From: a bacterium TMED88
GTDB taxonomy: Bacteria > Myxococcota_A > UBA9160 > UBA4427
Assembly (NCBI GenBank): GCA_002171515.1
Contig: NHEP01000221.1
Location: forward strand, 27,112-71,172
Length of the DNA stretch: 44,061 nt
Reading direction: 5' to 3'
Part shown: in pieces, positions 23,628 to 31,730 of the stretch
How the letters are laid out: every line of letters begins with the position of its first letter
How positions within the stretch are numbered: position 1 is the stretch's first letter
Translations under genes and position numbers: made by a program
The notes under the pieces: generated by a model
What the model saw: only the letters and a program-made list of their open reading frames with translations
Databases searched by the model: none
What the model was told of the DNA's origin: nothing

Positions 23628-24083
23628 ATGAGTTCGGGATCCCCCACGGGAAGTGATCAAAGGAAAGCGGTGGCCGCGAGCGATCGCTCGCTCGCGTCCT
23701 TGCCGGCGGATTGGGTGTTGCCGGGTGGTGGGTCGGCTGAAGCAGCCGCCGAGGCCCCTGCGGAATCCGTCATCGAACTGACCGAATCGGCTCAGGAAGA
23801 GGTGCGCCGTTTGCTGGCCGCCGAGGGCATGCCAGGTCTCCGTCTCGGCATTAAGGGCGGTGGATGTTCGGGGCTTTCTTACCTGCTCGAATTCACCGAA
23901 CAGCGAGAGGGTGACACCGTCGTCGATTTTGAGGGCCTGAAAGTCTTCTTGGATCGCAAGTCGACCATCTATTTGCGCGGGGTGACTTTGGATCATCAGA
24001 GTGGACTCGATGGCCGCGGTTTTGTTTTTCATAACCCCCAGGCCAGCAATACCTGCGGTTGCGGCGAGAGTTTTTCGCTCTAG
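23628..24083 (+). CDS. A-type iron-sulfur carrier (IscA/ErpA/ISCA family)
   Basis: The 151-residue protein has a HesB/IscA domain at residues 48-151. The three cluster-binding cysteines are C80 (GGGCSGLSY), C143 and C145 (NTCGCGESF). The core is standard, but a low-complexity Ala/Ser-rich extension of about 45 residues precedes it, roughly half as long again as usual. AGGAG precedes ATG 23628. It heads a three-gene set with a YgfZ/IBA57-like fusion and an NFU protein, so it probably receives or makes [4Fe-4S] clusters together with them. It cannot be assigned to one named A-type subgroup by eye. Confidence 0.9.
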   Translation: MSSGSPTGSDQRKAVAASDRSLASLPADWVLPGGGSAEAAAEAPAESVIELTESAQEEVRRLLAAEGMPGLRLGIKGGGCSGLSYLLEFTEQREGDTVVDFEGLKVFLDRKSTIYLRGVTLDHQSGLDGRGFVFHNPQASNTCGCGESFSL

Positions 24084-24101
24084 AGACGGCCGGAGCCGAC
24101 G

Positions 24102-25982
24102 ATGACGTTGAGAGCCTCCGCGCCAGAAAGGGCGGCCTTGGCCGAGCGGGCGCGGGTGGTTCGAGCCCACGGCTTGCTTGCGAAACTCGGACCTCCTGCA
24201 TCGGGGCTGGGCGACCTTGGGTTTCTCTTGGCCAGGGGCCCCGACGTCCTCACCTTCCTGCATTCGCAAGTCACCAATGATGTCGAGGGGTTGAAGCCGG
24301 GCCAGGGCAACCGGTCGGCCCGAGTGACCCGCCAAGGGCAACTGGCGGAACTCTTCTCCCTGCATCGGCTGGCGGATGAGGAGGACGGACCGGTTGTGCT
24401 GTTGATGCTTGAGCGCGAGCGCGTGCAGTCTCTAATGGCTGAATTAGACGCAGTGCTCTTTGCCGACCGGGTGGAGTTGCTCGATCTCTCCGAGGATTTC
24501 GACGCGTGGGCCATTCAAGGACCCGTTGCCGATCAAGTTCTCGATGAGTGGTTGGAGGCTGAAGCCGGCTCTTTCGCAGCAGCGCCGCCGGAGGCCGTCA
24601 CGATGTCCTCATCGGGAAGCCTGCCTTCGCAGACGCTGCTCATTCGGCACAGTCTGACGGGCGACGCGGGTTGGCTGGTTCTGCTTTCGCGGCCCACAGC
24701 GGACCATACGAGCGATTGGCTCGAGGGGCTTCGATCGGTGAGTCGAGGATTGGGCTTGATTGAAGTGACCGAACCCTTTCTTTCCCCCACTTTGGAGACC
24801 CTTCGCATCGAGGCGGGTTTGGTCCGGATTGGACCCGATACCTCAGGCCGTAAGCGCATCCTTCCGGAGACCGGCCTTGAGCAGCAGACGGTGAGTTACA
24901 CCAAGGGCTGCTACGTGGGGCAGGAAGTCATCGCGCGGGTTCGGACTTATGGAAAACTGCCCTTCGCTCTGCGGGGGCTCGTCCTCGGGCGTCCGGTAGA
25001 TGGTCCTTTCGATTCCGAATGGGTCGAGCTTCTCGCTTCCATCCCCGATCCGGGCCGACCGGTTTGCATTGAGGACGGCAGCGCGATTGGTCAGTTCGCC
25101 TCTCGGACTCTGTCCCCGGTGGCGAACGCCGTGGTCGTCTATGCCTACCTCGATAAAAAGCATCGAACTCCAGGTTCGAAGCTTTTACTAAAATTGGAAG
25201 GTCAGGTTGTTGAGGCCGAAGTTGTTTTACTGCCGTTTTACGACGTGCCTGGGGCGACAGAGCGAGTGACCTTTTTGTATGACAAAGCGGTCCGAGCCTT
25301 TGCCCAAGGCCAGGAGGCGAAAGCCCTGGCAGGGCTGGAGGAAGCCCTTCGAATCGACCCCACTTTTTCCGACGGCTACGAAGCGATTGGCGTGATGCTG
25401 GGGCGTTCGGAACGATTCCACGAAGCGATCGACATTTTTAAGCGACTTGAAGAAATTGCTCCCGCCGAGCCCATGGTGAATACCAACCTCTCCCTGTACT
25501 TCATGAAGATTGGTGACAAGGAGACCGCCGAGGAGGAGTCCGCCAAGGCCATGCAGAAGAGTATGGCTCAGCGCTCTGGAACGGCGGTCGATACCGAGCG
25601 ACTTGATGACGTTTTGAGCGAACAGAAGCAGGCAGATGCTCGCCGAAAAAAGGAAATGTTCGCCCAGGTGCTTGAGATCGATTCAGAGGATGGCGTTGCC
25701 CTCTTTGGGCTTGGGAGCGCGCTCTTGGTGCTGGAAAACTGGTCCGAAGCTGCTGACACTTTAGGCCGCGCTCAGGTCGTGGATCCGGACAATTCGGCGA
25801 TTTACTTGACCCGGGGGAAGGCCCTCGAGCGTCTTGATCGGGCCCGGGAGGCAGAAGGGGTCTACCGCGCGGGTATGGAGGTGGCCTCCCGGAAGGGAGA
25901 CCTCATGCCCCTTAAAGAGATGGAGCATCGAGTCTTGCTACTTTCTGGCCAAGCCGGCTCCTCCACGAAGGCCTTCGAGTAA
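24102..25982 (+). CDS. YgfZ/IBA57 (GcvT-like) folate-binding protein fused to TPR repeats
   Basis: The 626-residue protein has two parts. Residues 1 to about 385 form the tetrahydrofolate-binding YgfZ/CAF17/IBA57 domain, with the diagnostic K-G-C-Y-x-G-Q-E motif at residues 268-275 (C270). From about 390 to 610 are helical TPR-like repeats, for instance AVRAFAQGQEAKALAGLEEA, then units around residues 425-455, 455-485 and 530-600. YgfZ proteins are about 330 residues and support [4Fe-4S] enzyme maturation, so the TPR tail is an addition that may dock client proteins. It starts 18 bases after the A-type carrier, with GGAG before the ATG, and NFU follows. Confidence 0.9.
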   Translation: MTLRASAPERAALAERARVVRAHGLLAKLGPPASGLGDLGFLLARGPDVLTFLHSQVTNDVEGLKPGQGNRSARVTRQGQLAELFSLHRLADEEDGPVVLLMLERERVQSLMAELDAVLFADRVELLDLSEDFDAWAIQGPVADQVLDEWLEAEAGSFAAAPPEAVTMSSSGSLPSQTLLIRHSLTGDAGWLVLLSRPTADHTSDWLEGLRSVSRGLGLIEVTEPFLSPTLETLRIEAGLVRIGPDTSGRKRILPETGLEQQTVSYTKGCYVGQEVIARVRTYGKLPFALRGLVLGRPVDGPFDSEWVELLASIPDPGRPVCIEDGSAIGQFASRTLSPVANAVVVYAYLDKKHRTPGSKLLLKLEGQVVEAEVVLLPFYDVPGATERVTFLYDKAVRAFAQGQEAKALAGLEEALRIDPTFSDGYEAIGVMLGRSERFHEAIDIFKRLEEIAPAEPMVNTNLSLYFMKIGDKETAEEESAKAMQKSMAQRSGTAVDTERLDDVLSEQKQADARRKKEMFAQVLEIDSEDGVALFGLGSALLVLENWSEAADTLGRAQVVDPDNSAIYLTRGKALERLDRAREAEGVYRAGMEVASRKGDLMPLKEMEHRVLLLSGQAGSSTKAFE

Positions 25983-26000
25983 TGGGCGGAAAGGATGACA

Positions 26001-26702
26001 ATGGGTTTGCTGGATAAAATGCGAAGCAGTTTTTCGAATGACGGTTCTGGTGAGGTGCCTCAGGAGAAAGCGCGGGCCTATCACGTGACATTCGAAGACC
26101 CGGGTCCCCATGCGGTGACTTGCCCGATTCGCTTTGACCGTGCGGTTTCACCCGGCGGAACCTCTCTTTTCGAGACCCCTGAAGAAGCGGCCGCATGGCC
26201 GGCCGCCGAAGCGTTGTTGCGCATTCCAGGCGTTCATTCGGTGATCGGTAAGGGCGACGTCTTGGTGGTCGCTCGCCGAGAAAGCGTGAGCTGGCCGGAT
26301 ATTCTAGGGGCTGTTGAGACGGCACTTTCTGAGGTGCTGGGAGAGGTGCATGCTTCCGCCCCCCCTGTCGCTTCGGCGCCATCGGCCGGCTCGCCGCCTT
26401 CGGCTGCGGCCACTGGGCCGGACTTGGGCGACTTGCGTGAGCGGATTCAGGTGGTGATCGATCGTGATATCAACCCCGCGGTGGCCGACCACGGTGGGGT
26501 GATCACATTGTTAGATGTCCAAGACACCCGAGTCTTTGTCCACATGGGCGGGGGGTGTCAGGGGTGTGCGATGTCGACCCAGACCCTCAAGCATGGCGTC
26601 GAGTCGATGCTGCGGGCGCAGGTCCCAGAGGTCACGGAAATTTTTGATACGACGGACCATGCCTCAGGGGCCAATCCGTACTTCCAAGCCGAGTCAAGCT
26701 GA
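26001..26702 (+). CDS. NFU-type iron-sulfur cluster carrier
   Basis: The 233-residue protein has an N-terminal Nfu/NifU-N-like domain (residues about 25-115, with FETPEEAAAWPAAEALLRIPGV). A flexible Ala/Pro/Ser linker (118-140) joins it to a C-terminal NifU domain with the cluster-binding C186-Q-G-C189 in MGGGCQGCAMS. This two-domain form is that of NFU1 and many bacterial Nfu proteins, which deliver [4Fe-4S] clusters to targets. ATG 26001 has AAAGGA at good distance; ATG 25995 is the alternative. It is the last of three co-directional Fe-S genes, 18 bases after the YgfZ-TPR gene. Confidence 0.93.
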   Translation: MGLLDKMRSSFSNDGSGEVPQEKARAYHVTFEDPGPHAVTCPIRFDRAVSPGGTSLFETPEEAAAWPAAEALLRIPGVHSVIGKGDVLVVARRESVSWPDILGAVETALSEVLGEVHASAPPVASAPSAGSPPSAAATGPDLGDLRERIQVVIDRDINPAVADHGGVITLLDVQDTRVFVHMGGGCQGCAMSTQTLKHGVESMLRAQVPEVTEIFDTTDHASGANPYFQAESS

Positions 26703-26709
26703 GCAACGC

Positions 26710-26723
26710 GCCGACCGGTCGGC
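26710..26723. terminator. Perfect palindrome between convergent genes
   Basis: GCCGACCGGTCGGC is a 14-base perfect palindrome in the 30-base gap between the NFU gene and the convergent cupin gene. Its place suggests a bidirectional transcription end, but there is no T-run on either side and the perfect symmetry leaves little loop. Confidence 0.3.
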
Positions 26724-26732
26724 CGGCGAAAA

Positions 26733-27059
26733 TCAGGGGGCTGGTGCGAGGATCGCAAGCACCAGGAGTCGCTGGCTGCCGGTGTTCCGGATGCCATGCG
26801 GCACACCTTCCGGCGCGATCAGCATGACGCCCGCCGACATCGGGAGTTCTTGGCCTTCAAGGGTAAAGAGCCCCTCTCCTTCGAGGACCTGATAGACCTT
26901 GTCCATCCCTTCATGGGCGTGGAGCTTGTGCTCTTGGCCGGGCTCGAAGGCATTGAGGCCGACGAGGATGCGTTCCGAGGAAAAGAGCGTGCTTTTGCCC
27001 ATTTTCTCAGCGTTGTAGACAGCGTGTTCTTCAGGTCGAAAGGTCGTCGGATGATCCAT
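26733..27059 (-). CDS. Single-domain cupin
   Basis: This 108-residue conserved beta-barrel protein has cupin motif 1 as H47-A-H49-E-G-M-D-K with VLEGEG, and motif 2 ending in PEGVPHGIRNTG (H88). Three His remain as metal ligands. The Glu of the classical motif appears as Lys or Asp, as in several small cupins. Function is open: a metal-binding isomerase, dioxygenase or sensor. It is last of four co-directional genes (LLM oxidoreductase, 2OG oxygenase, HAD, cupin) with 32 bases before it. Confidence 0.88.
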   Translation of the reverse strand: MDHPTTFRPEEHAVYNAEKMGKSTLFSSERILVGLNAFEPGQEHKLHAHEGMDKVYQVLEGEGLFTLEGQELPMSAGVMLIAPEGVPHGIRNTGSQRLLVLAILAPAP

Positions 27060-27091
27060 GGGCCAAGGATATCACGGGCGTCAACCGGGCC

Positions 27092-27721
27092 CTAGCGGGC
27101 CTTGCCATCATCTGGTCTAAGGACCGAACAGACTTTCTCGAGCTCCAGCCAGCCACGGACCCGTTGGATTTGGGAGGATTGGATGGAGAATTCTTGATTC
27201 CACGGACGGTCGATCAGGAAGACTTGGGACTGGGTTCTCTCGCTGAAGAAAACCGCCATCTCGCAGGAGTCCTCGATCACCCAGGTGTACTCGCGATGGG
27301 CCAGATCTTCCTTCGAAGCAACGGCCGCGTCTCCGAATCTTCCATATTTATCGACGATCTCCAGCGCGTCGTGGGGGATCTCAAGTTGCTTGAGCCAGGC
27401 GAGCGTGCTCGGCCGACTCTCGGGGGGACGTCCTGTCACGACGCTGATCTCCGCTCCGGCTTGATGCCATCTTTGAATCGTCTGGACGGCATCGGGCAGA
27501 GGCTGAAGGGATTCCAGAAATTCGTCTTCATGGATGGCCCTCCAGAGCTGGGCATGTTCCTCTGTGTTGAGTTGGAGTGAGCGAGCGAGGTCGAATTGGG
27601 CCATTTGCTCATATTCCACTCGATGTCCAAAAAGGGCGGACGCCACAGAGTGGATGGCCCGGGTTGTTTCCGCGAGTACGTCGTCCACATCGACGTAGAG
27701 ATGAGCACCGCTCAGCCGCAC
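27092..27721 (-). CDS. HAD-superfamily hydrolase, 5'(3')-deoxyribonucleotidase-like
   Basis: The 209-residue phosphatase-type protein has the nucleophile motif YVDVDDVLAETT (D11 and D13), motif II VVTGRPP, and motif III-IV WVIEDSCEMA. This matches the NT5C-like branch of the HAD superfamily. GTG 27721 is preceded by AAAGGA at six to seven bases. It follows the 2OG oxygenase by 15 bases, so co-transcription is likely. Substrate (a nucleotide or another small phosphate ester) is not certain. Confidence 0.8.
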   Translation of the reverse strand: MRLSGAHLYVDVDDVLAETTRAIHSVASALFGHRVEYEQMAQFDLARSLQLNTEEHAQLWRAIHEDEFLESLQPLPDAVQTIQRWHQAGAEISVVTGRPPESRPSTLAWLKQLEIPHDALEIVDKYGRFGDAAVASKEDLAHREYTWVIEDSCEMAVFFSERTQSQVFLIDRPWNQEFSIQSSQIQRVRGWLELEKVCSVLRPDDGKAR

Positions 27722-27736
27722 GTCGAGTCCTTTCGG

Positions 27737-28459
27737 TTATTCGGCATCGTGAAAAATCAGGCCTAACGCCATGCGTTCTCCAGAGGTGACCCGGCTGACG
27801 CCGTGTCGAACCGTGCAGGGAACCGTCCCTCGTTTTCCCTCCACCGGCCGAAATCGATTGGGAAAAATGATGGCTTCGCCTAGCCGAAGGGCAACCGCCT
27901 CGCCGCGAGCCTGGGCCCGAGGTTTCTGCTCGGTCAGGAGAAATTCTCCCCCTGTGAAATCAGACTCGGGATTGGAGATCAACACGGCGACCTGAAACGG
28001 GAAGGCGAGTTGACCGTAAAGGTCTTGGTGAAGGCAGTTGTATCCCCCCTCTTGGTATCGCAGCAGAAGGGGTGTTGGTTGGGTCTGGCTCGCAGCATGG
28101 CAAGATTTCAGATAGGTCCGGAGACTCGATGGGAACCGTTCGGGGCGCCCCAGGTCTTCGGCCCAGCGATTGGCCATCCTGGCGAGCGGGCGATAGAGCT
28201 GCGACCGAAGCCGGCTCACAACGGCCGGCAGGGGATAAGCGAAGTACCGATAGTCCCCCTGGTCTCCGTAGCCCTTGGCGCCGAGGTCCACAAAGCTTCT
28301 GAAGCGCGCTCGCTCAGAGTAGAGGTCTCGCAATGCGCAGCAGTCTCGGGCTGTCACGAGGCCCGGGACGCGCGCGTAGCCGCGGCGGTCGAGTGTGTTC
28401 GCCACCGCTCGCCAGTCGATTTTCGGCATCGTGATGGGTTGTCGACTCCCTAAAGCCAT
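27737..28459 (-). CDS. 2-oxoglutarate/Fe(II)-dependent oxygenase
   Basis: This 240-residue compact jelly-roll oxygenase has iron ligands H144-Q-D146 (NCLHQDLYG) and H219 (VRHGVSRV), and 2-oxoglutarate-binding R229. It resembles the uncharacterised COG3826-type oxygenases related to prolyl hydroxylases. The conserved FTGGEFLL supports this. ATG 28459 lacks a clear ribosome site; ATG 28429 (MPKIDW) is a possible alternative. It lies 22 bases after the LLM oxidoreductase. Substrate may be a protein or small molecule. Confidence 0.87.
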   Translation of the reverse strand: MALGSRQPITMPKIDWRAVANTLDRRGYARVPGLVTARDCCALRDLYSERARFRSFVDLGAKGYGDQGDYRYFAYPLPAVVSRLRSQLYRPLARMANRWAEDLGRPERFPSSLRTYLKSCHAASQTQPTPLLLRYQEGGYNCLHQDLYGQLAFPFQVAVLISNPESDFTGGEFLLTEQKPRAQARGEAVALRLGEAIIFPNRFRPVEGKRGTVPCTVRHGVSRVTSGERMALGLIFHDAE

Positions 28460-28481
28460 GCTGGGCGAATTTCTCTGCGGC

Positions 28482-29393
28482 TTACATTTCGGATTGAAGG
28501 AAGGCCAACGTTCGGTCTACGACGCCCTCGCCGGCGGGAAAGGGACTGGCCGCAAAGTCAGTGACCCCCGCATCGCGAAAAGCCGCGATGCCTTGGCGCA
28601 GGGTGGCCTCGTTGCCGATCAGCGCGATTCCCGAAGGCTGCGCCACGCCTTCGCGCTCCAACATGGCCCGGTAGGAGGGCAGAGAAGGGTAGATGGCGAA
28701 TGCTTGATCGCAGGCTTCGCGCGCGCTCCCCGCATCGTCGGTGAGCGCGATGGGGATCGCGGCGAGAATCCTCGGATTCGGCTTTCCTGATGAGGAGGCG
28801 GATTGGTTGATCGAGGGAACGACATGGTCGGCAAGGGTTCTGAGTCCGGTCATCCAAGTGGAGGTGCCCTGGGCGAGTCGGCCCGTCAATTCCAACATCT
28901 TCGGCCCGAGGGCGGCGACGAGAACCGGCACGGGGTCGGCATCGCCGACCGATACGCTGGCATTCACTCGGTACAGATCGCCCTGGAAAGAAGCCGGTTT
29001 GCCCTGAAGCAACGGCATGAGGACTTCGAGGTACTCCCGCATTTGCTTGGCGGGCTGCGAATAGGAGAGGCCGAACATGTCTTCGATGACGATTTTGTGA
29101 GAAAGACCGATGCCCAACACGAAGCGTCCACCTGTCGCGGCTTGCGTCGTCAGAGCTTGCTGGGCCAAAGCTGCGGGATGACGCGGCGGACTCGGCACGA
29201 CCCCCGTGACCATTTCGATCCGTTCGGTTCGTTGGCCCGCGACGGCGATGGCCGTGATGGCATCGACCCCGAAGATGTTTGGACACGACACGAAGGCAAA
29301 TCCCTGTTTTTCGAACTGCTCAATTTCTCCGACGACGTCCTCGAGCCGCGCATTGGGGTTACCGACGGACGAATTAACGATTCCAATTTGCAT
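28482..29393 (-). CDS. LLM-class (luciferase-like, probably F420-dependent) oxidoreductase
   Basis: The 303-residue TIM-barrel protein is of the bacterial luciferase superfamily. Features include the first strand MQIGIVNSS, the second-strand region VSCPNIFGVD, IEMVTGVVPSPPRHPAALA, and RFVLGIGLSHKIVIEDMFG, all typical of the F420-dependent branch. It would transfer hydride from reduced F420, or possibly FMNH2, to an unknown substrate. It heads a minus-strand set of four genes. The actual cofactor cannot be proved from sequence alone. Confidence 0.88.
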   Translation of the reverse strand: MQIGIVNSSVGNPNARLEDVVGEIEQFEKQGFAFVSCPNIFGVDAITAIAVAGQRTERIEMVTGVVPSPPRHPAALAQQALTTQAATGGRFVLGIGLSHKIVIEDMFGLSYSQPAKQMREYLEVLMPLLQGKPASFQGDLYRVNASVSVGDADPVPVLVAALGPKMLELTGRLAQGTSTWMTGLRTLADHVVPSINQSASSSGKPNPRILAAIPIALTDDAGSAREACDQAFAIYPSLPSYRAMLEREGVAQPSGIALIGNEATLRQGIAAFRDAGVTDFAASPFPAGEGVVDRTLAFLQSEM

Positions 29394-29798
29394 AGCGTTG
29401 GAGCCTCTTTCTTATGAACGGCCAGGGTGAGTTCGAACAGGGGGCACCGTGATCGCAGCTGAGCGGAAATCGCCAGCGGCGGCTCTGAGCGAGCGACAGT
29501 AACGCTTTCCGCTGTGCTCGCCCCTCAATGTTTGAGGCGCTGACCCGACGCCCCAGTGAATTCTGACTAAGCCGGGAGGTCGACCAGTCCGTGTCTTTTG
29601 TACCACATCGAATTGATTTTTCTACTGGGCCTTCTGGAGATAGAAATCCGTAAATGAAGCCACTCCCGCGACCCGCATTGAGGAGAAGCGAAATTCGACA
29701 TAGATCGAGTCGTAAAAAACTTCAGTGGGACTGGACGGACAATGCGCTGTTCATCAGACTTCCGGATCCCCCTAAGCGCTGTAAGGAGCAGAAAAATT
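29394..29798. other. Divergent intergenic region with inverted repeats
   Basis: This 405-base gap lies between the LLM gene and the mechanosensitive channel gene and holds no convincing reading frame. AGCGGAAA at 29462-29469 is exactly repeated in reverse complement as TTTCCGCT at 29506-29513, enclosing a short GCTC-T-GAGC palindrome at 29482-29490. It may form a structured leader or regulator site for either divergent transcript. Confidence 0.35.
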
Positions 29799-30650
29799 AT
29801 GGACGTAAACGACGTAACCGGATCCACCCAGCAAGCTATAGAAATCGTCACCGACTTGATGTCGACCTGGGGCATTCAGGTCGTCGGGGCCATTGCCTTA
29901 CTGCTGGTGGGACGTTGGGCGGCAGGAATGGTCCGCCGGGGCGTGAGGCGCTCCCTTGAAAAGGGCAATATCGATGCGGCCTTAGTCCCCTTCTTTAGCA
30001 GCATGGGGTACTACCTGACGCTGACTGTTGTTCTCATCGCGGTGCTCTCGTTGTTTGGCGTGCAGACGACCTCTCTTGTCGCCGTTCTCGGAGCGGCCAG
30101 TTTGGCAGTGGGCTTGGCTTTGCAGGGCACGTTGTCGAGCTTTGCTGCAGGCGTGATGCTGTTAATTTTCCGGCCCGTTCGCATTGGTGACTTTGTTGAA
30201 GTGGCGGGTCAAGCAGGCTCGGTTACGGAGCTGGGACTCTTCACGATGCTGCTGAAGACCGGCGACAACATCCAAATCATCATTCCGAATTCGTCGGTCT
30301 ACGGCGCAGTCATCAAGAACTACAGCGCGCACGATACTCGCCGAATCGATCTTGTGATGGGCGTGTCTTACAACGACGACTTAGGGACCGCCAAGCGAAT
30401 TATCGAAGAAACCCTCTCCAAGGAAGCGCGGGTCTTGGCAGATCCTGCCCCGACGATTGCGGTTTCGGAGTTGGCCGATTCATCGGTGAACTTTGTGGTT
30501 CGCCCCTGGGTGAACAGCGGAGACTATTGGCCGACCCGCTTTGATCTCACCCGGGCACTGAAAGAGAATCTCGAGGCGGGCGGATGCTCGATCCCCTACC
30601 CCCAGCAAGATCTCCACGTGTTGGAGATGCCCGCTCAGGCGACCCATTAG
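29799..30650 (+). CDS. mscS: Small-conductance mechanosensitive channel (MscS family)
   Basis: The 283-residue inner-membrane channel opens under osmotic downshock. Three helices lie near residues 20-40, 62-85 and 90-120. The pore helix is VLGAASLAVGLALQGTLSSF, with its Gly/Ala pattern and the Q-x-x-L-x-N/S-F end. The beta domain follows (FRPVRIGDFVEV, NIQIIIPNSSVYG), then the alpha/beta C-terminal vestibule. ATG 29799 with AAGGAG ten bases upstream is chosen. Length matches E. coli MscS (286 residues). A strong hairpin follows 50 bases after the stop. Confidence 0.95.
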   Translation: MDVNDVTGSTQQAIEIVTDLMSTWGIQVVGAIALLLVGRWAAGMVRRGVRRSLEKGNIDAALVPFFSSMGYYLTLTVVLIAVLSLFGVQTTSLVAVLGAASLAVGLALQGTLSSFAAGVMLLIFRPVRIGDFVEVAGQAGSVTELGLFTMLLKTGDNIQIIIPNSSVYGAVIKNYSAHDTRRIDLVMGVSYNDDLGTAKRIIEETLSKEARVLADPAPTIAVSELADSSVNFVVRPWVNSGDYWPTRFDLTRALKENLEAGGCSIPYPQQDLHVLEMPAQATH

Positions 30651-30700
30651 CCGAAGCGAGCAAAGGCGTCCTAGACCCATTAGGACCGGATGGAAGTCGA

Positions 30701-30736
30701 GAAGAGACGGCCGGCCGTAAAGGCGGCCGTCTCTTC
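30701..30736 (+). terminator. Strong hairpin after mscS
   Basis: GAAGAGACGGCCG at 30701-30713 pairs perfectly with its reverse complement at 30724-30736 across a ten-base loop: thirteen base pairs with high GC content. Only a short T-bearing stretch (GATTTGTC) follows. It probably ends the mscS transcript or insulates it from the outer-membrane protein gene that starts 44 bases later. Confidence 0.65.
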
Positions 30737-30779
30737 GATTTGTCTGGTTGGCACTGTTGTTTTCAAGGAGAAGAGAAAC

Positions 30780-31730
30780 GTGATTCGTTGGTTCTGGTGC
30801 GTGATGCTCTGTAGTGTGATCGGATTTAGTTCTGCATGGGCAGAAGAAATTCAGCTTGAGAATGGCGACAAGATGGACGTGAAGATTCTGTCGGAGGACG
30901 ATGACAAGCTCGTCGTGGAGCATCCGCAACTGGGCGAGATGACGATTCCGAAGTCCGACCTGAAGAAGCCTGATCCGCCGAATCCGGGCCTGTTTGGGAC
31001 CCAGTTCATGGAAGGCTGGGCGCGCAGCGTGGGTTTTGGCTTTAGTGGTGCAAGCGGTAACTCCGATGACGCCAGCGTGAACGGGTCCTTGGCCTTCAGC
31101 AATTCAACCAAGTCGTACCGCAGCAATTTTCAAGCCCGCTATTTCTATTCGAGTCAGCAAGGCGTTGCGAACACCAACTCCTTCACCGGGACCTACAACC
31201 ACGACTTTCTGTTCGGAGACTCGCCTCTGTACATTTTCGGGCTCGCCCGTTATCAGTTCGATGAATACCAAGTATGGCGAAACCGCATTGGGGCCAACGC
31301 CGGTGTCGGTTACGAGTTTTTACGCGGGGCCAATTATCTGGTCAGCACCCAGCTTGGTTTTGGTGTCGCTTACACCACCGGGTCAGATGACGAGAATAAT
31401 GGCGTCATCGAGCAACGAGAGACTCGGCCGGAAGGCGTGGTGGGTTTGGTGGGATCCTGGAAGCCGTTTAAGGGGCACGAGCTCAGCGCGGACATCACCT
31501 ATTACCCGGATTTCGCCGATCTACCGCGATTTCGGCTGCTGGCGAACGCCGCCTACCAGATCGCCTTGGCGCCGATTGACGGCTTAGCGCTGAAATTCGG
31601 TGTGCAAAATGAATACGACAGCGGCATCAATACCCGTCTGCCTGTTCCGGGGTCCCCTCCGGCACCCAATGAGCGTTTTCAGAAAAAGAACAACCTCAAG
31701 TACTCGGGGAATCTGGTCTACGAGTTCTAG
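30780..31730 (+). CDS. DUF481-type outer-membrane beta-barrel protein
   Basis: The 316-residue exported protein has a signal peptide (residues 1-21, ending SSAWA). A small beta-rich N-terminal part follows (IQLENGDKMDVKILSEDDDK, MTIPKSDL), as in DUF481 proteins. Then come about ten amphipathic strands with alternating aromatic residues, ending in LVYEF with the C-terminal Phe expected for BAM-dependent insertion. GTG 30780 with AAGGAG nine bases upstream gives a clean signal peptide. Its 3' end overlaps the convergent egtD by four bases. Function in salt or osmotic stress is suggested for some relatives, but not shown here. Confidence 0.85.
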   Translation: MIRWFWCVMLCSVIGFSSAWAEEIQLENGDKMDVKILSEDDDKLVVEHPQLGEMTIPKSDLKKPDPPNPGLFGTQFMEGWARSVGFGFSGASGNSDDASVNGSLAFSNSTKSYRSNFQARYFYSSQQGVANTNSFTGTYNHDFLFGDSPLYIFGLARYQFDEYQVWRNRIGANAGVGYEFLRGANYLVSTQLGFGVAYTTGSDDENNGVIEQRETRPEGVVGLVGSWKPFKGHELSADITYYPDFADLPRFRLLANAAYQIALAPIDGLALKFGVQNEYDSGINTRLPVPGSPPAPNERFQKKNNLKYSGNLVYEF

